Shown one piece after another: positions 1 to 5,534 of a stretch of DNA of 5,534 nt. The DNA lies in NCBI GenBank assembly GCA_030592605.1, contig JAUVIT010000150.1, positions 1 to 5,534 on the forward strand, read 5' to 3'. Made by a program: the position numbers and the translations under genes. Under the pieces are notes generated by a model, which worked only from the letters and a program-made list of their open reading frames with translations, did no database searches and had not been told where the DNA came from. The stretch comes from Bacteroidota bacterium (lineage in GTDB: Bacteria; Bacteroidota; Bacteroidia; Bacteroidales; GCA-2748055). Position 1 is the stretch's first letter, and every line of letters begins with the position of its first letter.

Positions 1-1998
1 GGAGACTGCGGAGCCGGTCATCAGTACCAGAGTCACCGGCTTCCCGGTGGCAGCTATCTGACGGATCAGGCTGCGCTGAACCGCTGGCAGATCAAGGGAG
101 GTCCGGTCCCCCGCATTAAATCCTTCCAGCTCCAGTCCACGCATCTCCTCCCCTTCCAGGCGGGCAGTAAGCCCCATGACCAGCACCACATGATCGGCCC
201 ATCGGGCAGCCTGTATGGCATCCCATGCCAGGGGCAATCCCGGTTCCTCCCAGTGAAGGGTACAGTTTGAATCGCTATGATAGTCTTGCATGAGCACCTT
301 GATCTGGTATGCTTTTCCCGCCACCAGATCTACATTCCTATAGATCTTGTTGGTATGGTGAATGTTACTATGCTGAATCAGGGTATCACCCTCAAAGATG
401 AATTGAAAATACTTTCCATTTACTCCTAAGGCATGGGTTCCACTTTTGCGTGCAAGCAGGTAGCCGCTCCATTCCACAGAATAGTTATCATCGCTCAGTC
501 CCTCTACCGGAGGTTCACCATCCCACCAGTAAAAATCAATAAGAGAATCGGTCCGCTGAAAAAGAGGGGCCCCTTCTCCATCCAGGTTTGAATAAAACGC
601 AGCTTTCAGACCATTTTCCTCCATCTCCTCACTGGTATATAAGAGCTCAGGCGGCACCGTACTCAGGTAGGGCAATCCACTGTGATGCGGACATCCCTGT
701 GCATATCGCACTTCGGCCTCTTCTCCCAGTTTTGCCCTGATGCCATCCAGAACGCTGACTGGATCAACAGGTGTCCCATTGTAATTCCCCATCTGAACAT
801 CCACATTGTGAGCATTGGGACCAATGACTGCTACCCGCTTCATTTCCTTGTCCATGGGTAATGTATTCCTCTCATTTTTGAGCAGCACAATGGATTTACG
901 GGCCATTTCTCTGGCCACTTCTTTATGAGACTCCACTGCCAGCGTATCAATTGGAATTCCGGACCAGGGCACCATCTCATCAGGATCGAACATCCCCAGT
1001 TTCATACGTGCAAGCATCAAACGTTCTACCACCACATCAATTTCCTCTTCCGATATCAGGCCTTCCCTAACTGCCTGTACCAGTCCTTCGTACTGATCGC
1101 CACAATTAAGGTCAGTTCCTGACAGAACACCCAGGGCAGCTGCCTCCTCTGTGCCAGCAACCACTTTGTGCCCCCAGTGAAAATCATTGATGGCACCACA
1201 ATCGGAGACGATATAGCCCTGAAAACCCAGCTCACCCCTCAGGAGCTCCTCCTGCAACGGAGCGCTTCCACAACAGGGCTCGCCCATATAGCGGTTATAG
1301 GCGCACATCACTGAATATACATGTCCTTTCTCCACTGTCTTCTTAAAGGCGGGCAGATAGGTATCCCTGAAATCGCGCTCGCTCACCACTGCATCAAACT
1401 CATGACGCGAGGGCTCCGGACCACTGTGCACAATATAGTGCTTGGATGTGGCCACCGTCTTCAGATAGCGGGGATCATCTCCCTGCAAGCCCTTGATAAA
1501 CTGCACCCCCATCTCACCTGTCAGGTAGGGATCCTCACCATAAGTCTCATGTCCCCTGCCCCACCTGGGATCCCTGAAAATATTAATATTGGGCGACCAG
1601 AACGTGAGCCCCTGGTACATCCCGTGTTTCCCCCTTGAGAAATAATCATGATACTTAGCTCTTGCCTCGGTGGACGTCACATCGGCCATTTGAAACATCA
1701 TTTCCCGATCGAAGGTAGCCGCCATCCCGATGGCTTGTGGAAAGACAGTTGCCTTACCCGATCGGGCCACCCCGTGCAGGCATTCGTTCCACCAGTTATA
1801 CTCCGGGATACCCAGGTGCTCCACCGCATCGGCATAGTGGGTAAGCTGGCTCACCTTCTCCTCCAGGGTCATCCTGGAGACCAGGTCCGCCGCTCTGGTT
1901 TCAAAATCAAGATTAACATCCTGGTAGGGGTAACGACTCCACTCACAAGAAAAGAGCAGGGATGCCAGGCATACTATTGTCAGGGTTTTTAGTTTCAT
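1..1998 (-). CDS. GH3 family beta-glycosidase lipoprotein with inserted PA14 domain (C-terminus cut by window edge)
   Basis: This reads as one open frame of 666 codons from ATG at 1998 to the left edge, with no internal stop. The N-terminus is a lipoprotein signal: Lys2 and Lys4, a hydrophobic stretch, then a LFSC lipobox with Cys18, so the enzyme is probably anchored to a membrane and faces the periplasm or cell surface. The GH3 barrel spans about residues 30-350. It carries NWWNECLHGVA (68-78), the SKH substrate-binding motif (Lys186-His187) and VSDCGAI with predicted nucleophile Asp266. The second GH3 domain starts near 367 (KSIVLLKNE) and is interrupted at about 455-590 by a PA14-like insert (AFYSNLDG, SVEWSGYL). 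It resumes with LTARLEGEEM, where the acid/base Glu is expected (Glu615 or a near neighbour). Family members hydrolyse terminal beta-glucose or beta-xylose from oligosaccharides. The NECLHGVA and SDCG motifs resemble the beta-xylosidase-like clade, but substrate cannot be fixed. Such proteins usually run to about 850 residues, so roughly 200 are missing. It is transcribed away from the GlcG-like gene. Confidence 0.93.
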   Translation of the reverse strand, partial: MKLKTLTIVCLASLLFSCEWSRYPYQDVNLDFETRAADLVSRMTLEEKVSQLTHYADAVEHLGIPEYNWWNECLHGVARSGKATVFPQAIGMAATFDREMMFQMADVTSTEARAKYHDYFSRGKHGMYQGLTFWSPNINIFRDPRWGRGHETYGEDPYLTGEMGVQFIKGLQGDDPRYLKTVATSKHYIVHSGPEPSRHEFDAVVSERDFRDTYLPAFKKTVEKGHVYSVMCAYNRYMGEPCCGSAPLQEELLRGELGFQGYIVSDCGAINDFHWGHKVVAGTEEAAALGVLSGTDLNCGDQYEGLVQAVREGLISEEEIDVVVERLMLARMKLGMFDPDEMVPWSGIPIDTLAVESHKEVAREMARKSIVLLKNERNTLPMDKEMKRVAVIGPNAHNVDVQMGNYNGTPVDPVSVLDGIRAKLGEEAEVRYAQGCPHHSGLPYLSTVPPELLYTSEEMEENGLKAAFYSNLDGEGAPLFQRTDSLIDFYWWDGEPPVEGLSDDNYSVEWSGYLLARKSGTHALGVNGKYFQFIFEGDTLIQHSNIHHTNKIYRNVDLVAGKAYQIKVLMQDYHSDSNCTLHWEEPGLPLAWDAIQAARWADHVVLVMGLTARLEGEEMRGLELEGFNAGDRTSLDLPAVQRSLIRQIAATGKPVTLVLMTGSAVS

Positions 1999-2019
1999 AT
2001 ATAGCTGGAATAAGGTAAG

Positions 2020-2037
2020 TTCAATGTTACTAATTTT
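2020..2037 (-). promoter_or_regulatory. Putative promoter/operator element, copy 1, upstream of the GH3 gene
   Basis: On the minus strand this reads AAAATTAGTAACATTGAA. A 17/18 match occurs at 3274-3291, and both copies lie exactly 21 bases before the ATG of a minus-strand gene. The internal TAACATTG (2029 down to 2022) is one base away from the Bacteroidota -7 consensus TAnnTTTG. A TTG that could be the -33 element reads at 2053-2051, 21 bases further upstream. If this is the promoter, the leader would be under about 20 bases. The core is also partly palindromic (GTTACTAAT against ATTANTAAT), so an operator is an alternative. Confidence 0.45.
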
Positions 2038-2068
2038 ATTGTAAATTGCTCAAGTCTCAAAAAAAATT

Positions 2069-2076
2069 AAGAGGAA
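2069..2076 (+). promoter_or_regulatory. Ribosome binding site that sets the GlcG-like start
   Basis: AAGAGGAA contains GAGG at 2071-2074, seven bases before ATG 2082. An upstream in-frame TTG at 2046 would add 12 residues (MLKSQKKLRGTL), but those codons contain this ribosome binding site and do not look like a GlcG-family N-terminus. ATG 2082 is therefore preferred. Confidence 0.6.
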
Positions 2077-2081
2077 CACTT

Positions 2082-2480
2082 ATGGATATTCAATACAAAA
2101 AGGCAAAGGCACTTGTTTATTCAGCCATTGAAGTGGCTAATGAATGGAAGGTTTCGATTTCTGTCGCCATTGTCGATGGCCACGGAGACCTGGTAGCCTT
2201 CGGACGAATGGATGATGCCTTACTGGTGACGATCAGTGTGGCAGAAGGAAAAGCTTATACTTCAGTTCGCGAACGAAAATCCACTGCAGAACTGAAAAAA
2301 TGGGTTGAAGGTACCGGCAAGGATATGAGCTACTGGCCCGACAAAAAAATGACCTGTATGGGGGGAGGTCTTCCCATCAAAGCTGAGGGAAAAGTCATTG
2401 GGGGTATTGGTGTGAGCGGCCTTTCCGAAGAAGACGATGAAAAGCTTGGCATGCAGGCCCTAAAACAGAACGGTTTCTAG
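2082..2480 (+). CDS. GlcG/HbpS (DUF336) family small protein, possible heme or cofactor binder
   Basis: This encodes 132 residues, the usual size for a stand-alone GlcG/HbpS-fold protein, with no signal peptide, so it is probably cytosolic. Family hallmarks are the first conserved block VAIVDGHGDLVAFGRMDDA (28-46), then ISVAEGKAYTSV (51-62), and the glycine-rich end MGGGLPIKAEGKVIGGIGVSG (93-113) followed by acidic SEEDDEK. Characterised relatives include the heme-binding sensor HbpS of Streptomyces, the C-terminal domain of PduO, and GlcG of the glycolate locus, whose role is unclear. Such proteins often sit beside oxidoreductase genes, as here. His34, in the VDGHGD loop, is a candidate ligand by inspection only. 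The family call is confident; heme binding is an inference. The gene converges on the SDR gene with one base between stop codons, and no hairpin terminator is visible there. Confidence 0.9.
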   Translation: MDIQYKKAKALVYSAIEVANEWKVSISVAIVDGHGDLVAFGRMDDALLVTISVAEGKAYTSVRERKSTAELKKWVEGTGKDMSYWPDKKMTCMGGGLPIKAEGKVIGGIGVSGLSEEDDEKLGMQALKQNGF

Positions 2481-2481
2481 C

Positions 2482-3252
2482 TTACTGGATCGTCCATCCA
2501 CCATCGATCATCAGGGTTTCCCCGGTGATCAGTGAAGCTGCCTGGGAGGCCAGGAACAGGACAGGCATAGCGACATTTTCGGTATTCCCTACCCTGCCCA
2601 GGGGAATGCGTTCTTTTACCGATTCCAGAAATGCAGCATCATCCAGCCATTTCTTTGTGCCAGGCGTCTTAATAAACGTGGGTGCAACCGCATTCACATT
2701 AATATTGTAGGGTGCCCATTCCAGGGCGAGGCATTTGGTAAGGTGTGAAACTCCAGCCTTTGTCATACAATATACAGCCTCTGAAGGCAGGGCGATATGA
2801 CCGGCCTGGGACCCAATATTGATGATTTTTCCTGCTTTTTGTTTAATCATAATTTTACCCACTTCCTGGGAGACGAAGAAGGTGCCTTTCAGATTCACAG
2901 CCAGGGTTTCATCAAAATCCTTCTCACTTACCTTTTCAGCCGGATTCGGAGCCCCTATCCCAGCATTATTCACAAGTATATCTATATGACCAAAATGTGC
3001 ATGCCCTTCCTTAACGCCTGCTTTAATCTCGTACAGCCTGGAGACATCCATTTGTACCGGCAAAACTCCGCGACCCATTTTTCTGATTTCTTTGACCAGG
3101 TCTCCGGCCGACTCTTTTTGACGCAAGCCCAGGATTATATCTGCGCCCGCTTCAGCCAGCGCCAGGGCACAGGCTTGTCCAATACCTCGTGCTGCAGCTG
3201 TTATAAGAGCCACATTACCTGAAAGATCGTACATGCTTTGATTATGATTCAT
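2482..3252 (-). CDS. Classical short-chain dehydrogenase/reductase (SDR, FabG-like)
   Basis: This encodes 256 residues, the standard length for a classical SDR: a cytosolic single-domain Rossmann enzyme that interconverts an alcohol and a carbonyl using NAD(P)(H). The cofactor motif is TAAARGIG (18-25), a known variant of TGxxxGIG. NNAG is at 95-98. The catalytic tetrad is complete: Asn120, Ser148, Tyr161 and Lys165 (YCMTK), with the usual 13-residue Ser-Tyr spacing. The C-terminal GETLMIDGGW motif (about 244-253) is also typical. After strand beta-2 the sequence is GLRQ, with Leu43 where NAD-specific enzymes carry Asp and Arg44 next to it, which hints at NADPH preference. The substrate is unknown; resemblance to FabG is generic and does not imply fatty-acid synthesis. 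The start at 3252 (MNHNQSMYDL) gives a normal N-terminus, though Met7 is possible. An AAGGAG lies about 17 bases upstream, too far for a standard ribosome site. The gene is divergent from the flavin oxidoreductase gene, 54 bases away. Confidence 0.94.
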   Translation of the reverse strand: MNHNQSMYDLSGNVALITAAARGIGQACALALAEAGADIILGLRQKESAGDLVKEIRKMGRGVLPVQMDVSRLYEIKAGVKEGHAHFGHIDILVNNAGIGAPNPAEKVSEKDFDETLAVNLKGTFFVSQEVGKIMIKQKAGKIINIGSQAGHIALPSEAVYCMTKAGVSHLTKCLALEWAPYNINVNAVAPTFIKTPGTKKWLDDAAFLESVKERIPLGRVGNTENVAMPVLFLASQAASLITGETLMIDGGWTIQ

Positions 3253-3273
3253 GAAAGGATGGTTTTAGTCTCC

Positions 3274-3291
3274 TTCAATATTACTAATTTT
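3274..3291 (-). promoter_or_regulatory. Putative promoter/operator element, copy 2, upstream of the SDR gene
   Basis: On the minus strand this reads AAAATTAGTAATATTGAA, differing from copy 1 (2020-2037) at a single base. It lies 21 bases before the SDR ATG, the same spacing as copy 1 to the GH3 ATG. TAATATTG (3283 down to 3276) resembles the Bacteroidota -7 box TAnnTTTG, but no clear -33 TTG is visible. The core ATTACTAAT is an odd-centred inverted repeat (ATTA-C-TAAT), so a regulator site serving both divergent genes is an alternative reading. The plus-strand start at 3307 is only 15 bases from the right end of the element. Confidence 0.45.
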
Positions 3292-3306
3292 CATTAAGTT
3301 TATTGG

Positions 3307-4497
3307 GTGGAAAAGAACGTATTTGAACAAGCTTTCATTGAAAAAAAAATAGGTCATTCCGATCTCCAACTAAAAAATATATTTATCCGGTCAGCTGCCT
3401 ATGAAGGAATGCTGGATCGTGGCCTTCCTAACCAGGATCTGATAGATCACCATGTGGCAATGGCCCGGGGCGATGTGGCACTTACCACGGTAAGTTATGG
3501 GGCTGTGTCAGCCGACGCCAGGACCTTTAATACCCAGATGTATATTAATGATGATAGCCTGGAACGGCTAAAGGTTCTTGCTGACGAGGTCCACAAGGCA
3601 GGCGGAAAGGTAAGCATGCAACTCACACATTGTGGATACTTCTCAAAAAACAAAGACTGCAGGCGTCCACTGGCACCAAGTAAGCTGTTCAATGCCTACG
3701 GATCCATATCCGGAATCTTGTTTTCCAAAGCCATGAGCTCAGTAGACATGAAAAGAGTGGCGAATGATTTTGCGGAAGCCGCAATAAAGCTTAAAGACAT
3801 CGGTTTTGATGCGGTAGAAATTCACATGGGTCATGGTTACTTATTGAGCCAGTTTCTGAGTCCGCGGACCAATAAAAGAAAAGATGAATATGGTGGTAGT
3901 ATTGAGAACAGATCCAGATTTCCCCTGGAGGTACTAAGGGCGGTTATTGCAGGGGTGGGAAAAGAATTTCCCGTACTGGTCAAATTAAATTTGGCAGATG
4001 GCTTTAAAAGAGGTTTCTCCCTTGAAGATTGTAAATATGTAGCCTTGGCGCTTAAGGAAAATGCTTGTTCAGCCATTGTCTTAAGCGGTGGTTTTACAAG
4101 CATCACTCCCTTTTACCTGATGCGGGGAAAGGTGCCCCTGGGAGGTATGATTAAAAATGGTTCTTCTCTTACGGAAAAGTTGACAATGGCCCTGTTCGGC
4201 CCCTTGATTATCAAGCGCTATAAATTTACGGCCAACTATTTTCTTCCTCAGGCTAAAGAGATTCGAAAGGTAGTGAGCATGCCCCTGGTTTATCTGGGCG
4301 GTGTGGATTCAAAAAAAGGAATCGAGGAAATCATGAATGCCGGCTTTGATTTTATCGCCATGGCCAGGGCACTGATTCATGATCCTGATTTTCTTATTAA
4401 ATTGAAGGCTAATCAAATCGAAAAAACAGAATGTAACCGCTGTAATAAATGTATTGTGGAGATGGATCGAGGTGGAGTTAAATGCGTTCTAATTTAA
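3307..4497 (+). CDS. Old Yellow Enzyme family NADH:flavin oxidoreductase, TIM barrel only, with C-terminal four-cysteine tail
   Basis: This encodes 396 residues starting at GTG 3307. An in-frame TAA at 3295 leaves no earlier start, and the next Met (residue 35) would lose the first barrel strand. No Shine-Dalgarno site is visible. OYE hallmarks in order are: IRSAAYEG with Tyr32 (28-34); QLTHCG (105-110); the paired active-site histidines in EIHMGHGYLLSQFLSP (His173 and His176); RTNKRKDEYGGSIENRSRF (187-205); and the FMN-phosphate loops LGGVDS (330-335) and MARAL (352-356). Family members bind FMN and reduce activated C=C bonds, or related electrophiles, with NAD(P)H. The protein ends in CNRCNKC plus a last cysteine (Cys376, 379, 382, 393). 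This resembles the Fe-S ligand region of 2,4-dienoyl-CoA reductase, but the FAD/NAD domains that follow there are absent. No signal peptide is present, so it should be cytosolic. The physiological substrate cannot be told. The S9 peptidase gene follows within a few bases, which suggests an operon. Confidence 0.92.
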   Translation: MEKNVFEQAFIEKKIGHSDLQLKNIFIRSAAYEGMLDRGLPNQDLIDHHVAMARGDVALTTVSYGAVSADARTFNTQMYINDDSLERLKVLADEVHKAGGKVSMQLTHCGYFSKNKDCRRPLAPSKLFNAYGSISGILFSKAMSSVDMKRVANDFAEAAIKLKDIGFDAVEIHMGHGYLLSQFLSPRTNKRKDEYGGSIENRSRFPLEVLRAVIAGVGKEFPVLVKLNLADGFKRGFSLEDCKYVALALKENACSAIVLSGGFTSITPFYLMRGKVPLGGMIKNGSSLTEKLTMALFGPLIIKRYKFTANYFLPQAKEIRKVVSMPLVYLGGVDSKKGIEEIMNAGFDFIAMARALIHDPDFLIKLKANQIEKTECNRCNKCIVEMDRGGVKCVLI

Positions 4498-4505
4498 ATA
4501 CTTTA

Positions 4506-5534
4506 ATGATGAAATGTAAACTTGTTCCCCTTTCTCTATCAATCATTTTATTGATAGGTACCGCTGTCCATGGTCAAAGTACAAGAACCCTTACAGAAGC
4601 CGATTACCAGCAGGCAACAGCTATGCTGAGCGGCCATGTGAGTAAACTGGTAGACAATGCCATCAGACCCCAGTGGTTAGATGATAACCGGCTATGGTAC
4701 AAGTCCGTTTCGGAAGACCAGGAGGTCTATAAATTGCTTGATCCGGTCAATGGAAAAGTCCTAAAAGCCGATTCCCGAAATGAATTGTTTAAAAAAGCAT
4801 CAGTTGATTCCGGATCAAGAAGAGGATCCCGTTATGAGTCAAAGTCGCCTGATGGAAAGTACCTTGCCTTTATCCGGGATTGGAACCTGTGGATCAGGGA
4901 GGTTGAAAGCGGAGATGAAAAAGCCCTGACAACAGATGGTGTTAAGGATTTTGGTTATGCCACTGATAACGCAGGTTGGAAACGCAGCAGCAGGCCGATC
5001 CTGAGCTGGTCGCCCGACTCCAAAAAGATCGCCACCTTTCAACAGGATCAAAGGCATGTGAGTAGCATGTACCTGGTCAAAACCAAATCTGGTGCCCCGG
5101 AACTGACGGAATGGAAGTATCCCCTCCCCGGCGATGAAGATATTATTCGGATACACCGGGTGATTATCCATATTGAAGGCGATCCGACTGTGGTCCGCTT
5201 GAAAATGGATGATGATGCCAGACGGGGCAGCCTGTGCGATGATATTTCCTGTGAAGGGGGCTTTGATGATATATCATGGAGCGATGACAGCCAGGAGCTT
5301 GTTTTTGTCTCGACCAGCCGTGATCACAAACAGGAGAATGTAAGATTGGCCTCATGCGAAACAGGTGAAGTGAAAGATATCTTCCAGGAAATAGTGGATA
5401 CGCAGTTTGAATCAGGACAAGGCACCATCAACTGGAAATACCTGTCAGCTACCAACGAGATTATCTGGTATTCGGAAAGAAGTGACTGGGGGCATCTTTA
5501 TATGTACGATGCTACTACAGGCCTCTTAAAAAAC
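4506..5534 (+). CDS. Secreted S9 family (DPP-IV-like) peptidase, N-terminal part; catalytic domain beyond window edge
   Basis: This is an open frame of 343 codons running off the right edge. A Sec signal peptide is clear: MMKCK, a hydrophobic core LVPLSLSIILLIGTA, and likely cleavage near AVHG-Q (residues 23-24), so the protein is exported to the periplasm or beyond. The rest matches the DPP-IV N-terminal beta-propeller: SPDGKYLAFIRDWNLWI (114-130), LSWSPDSKKIATFQQDQR (166-183), YPLPGDEDI (205-213), ISWSDDSQELVFVSTS (256-271) and IWYSERSDWGHLYMYD (320-335). Relatives have about 750-830 residues, with the Ser-Asp-His alpha/beta hydrolase domain at the C-terminus, not visible here. They cleave short peptides from the N-terminus. 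The region that carries the Glu-Glu motif in true DPP-IV reads DFGYATDNAGWKRSS instead (148-162), so exact specificity is open. Start choice is uncertain: ATGs at 4482, 4506 and 4509 are all in frame. ATG 4482 overlaps the preceding gene by 16 bases and has GAGGTGGAG upstream; 4506 gives a more compact signal peptide. Confidence 0.88.
   Translation, partial: MMKCKLVPLSLSIILLIGTAVHGQSTRTLTEADYQQATAMLSGHVSKLVDNAIRPQWLDDNRLWYKSVSEDQEVYKLLDPVNGKVLKADSRNELFKKASVDSGSRRGSRYESKSPDGKYLAFIRDWNLWIREVESGDEKALTTDGVKDFGYATDNAGWKRSSRPILSWSPDSKKIATFQQDQRHVSSMYLVKTKSGAPELTEWKYPLPGDEDIIRIHRVIIHIEGDPTVVRLKMDDDARRGSLCDDISCEGGFDDISWSDDSQELVFVSTSRDHKQENVRLASCETGEVKDIFQEIVDTQFESGQGTINWKYLSATNEIIWYSERSDWGHLYMYDATTGLLKN
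4536..4557 (+). repeat. Perfect 8-bp inverted repeat within the S9 signal-peptide codons
   Basis: CTATCAAT (4536-4543) and ATTGATAG (4550-4557) are perfect reverse complements around a CATTTT loop. The element begins 30 bases after ATG 4506, inside the codons for the hydrophobic core. In mRNA it could form a small AU-rich hairpin near the start of the message. It has no T-run and lies within coding sequence, so it is not a terminator. It may be incidental. Confidence 0.4.

Noticed and set aside
1321..1992. Open frames on the plus strand through the GH3 region (for example 1321-1638 and 1648-1992) that could be read as small proteins
   Set aside because: They lie wholly antisense to a continuous GH3 frame with intact family motifs. 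Their translations show no recognisable domain and are the usual by-product of coding on the other strand.
2046..2081. An N-terminal extension of the GlcG-like protein from TTG 2046
   Set aside because: The extension is made of the ribosome binding site and leader sequence. ATG 2082 has GAGG at normal spacing and gives the usual family length.
2455..2520. A possible bidirectional terminator between the convergent genes
   Set aside because: No stem with a T-rich tail is present around 2480; only short chance matches such as ATCGAT are seen.
2797..3222. A 141-codon plus-strand frame opposite the SDR gene
   Set aside because: The minus-strand SDR has a full set of catalytic motifs over the same bases, and the antisense translation resembles no known family.
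3700..3714. A short inverted repeat, CGGAT-ATCCG, in the flavin oxidoreductase gene
   Set aside because: The five-base arms sit within coding sequence and are expected by chance.
4839..5355. Minus-strand frames opposite the S9 propeller
   Set aside because: The plus-strand frame is continuous and carries propeller repeats. The antisense frames have no motif or ribosome site.
1..5534. A mobile element, CRISPR array, toxin-antitoxin pair or defence system
   Set aside because: No transposase, integrase, repeat-spacer pattern, nuclease or toxin-like small gene was seen. All coding space is explained by five metabolic or hydrolytic genes.

Overview
The window looks like a piece of a Bacteroidota chromosome, probably Bacteroidales-like. 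The reasons are a lipoprotein-type GH3 glycosidase with an inserted PA14 domain, a secreted S9 (DPP-IV-like) peptidase, sparse Shine-Dalgarno use, and upstream boxes resembling the Bacteroidota TAnnTTTG -7 element. This placement is inferred from protein style and was not checked by any search. No RNA gene, CRISPR array, insertion sequence or integrase was seen. The window is almost entirely coding.

Layout: (1) positions 1-1998, minus strand: a PA14-containing GH3 beta-glycosidase lipoprotein whose C-terminus runs off the left edge. (2) 1999-2081: a short divergent intergenic region. (3) 2082-2480, plus strand: a small GlcG/HbpS (DUF336) family protein. (4) 2482-3252, minus strand: a classical short-chain dehydrogenase/reductase (SDR), convergent with the GlcG gene and one base away from it. 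(5) 3253-3306: a second short divergent intergenic region. (6) 3307-4497, plus strand: an Old Yellow Enzyme-type flavin oxidoreductase (TIM barrel only, with a C-terminal four-cysteine tail). (7) from about 4506 to the right edge, plus strand: the signal peptide and part of the beta-propeller of an S9 peptidase, closely following the flavin oxidoreductase and probably co-transcribed with it.

The three middle genes encode a cytosolic redox set: an SDR for carbonyl/alcohol conversion, an ene-reductase-type flavoprotein, and a GlcG-like small protein that may bind heme or a cofactor. On either side are exported enzymes that degrade glycans and peptides. A joint pathway is plausible but not shown by the sequence.

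The most distinctive signal is an 18-bp element, 17/18 identical between the two divergent intergenic regions. It lies exactly 21 bases from the start codon of both minus-strand genes (GH3 and SDR). This suggests a shared promoter or operator and hence co-regulation of the two genes.
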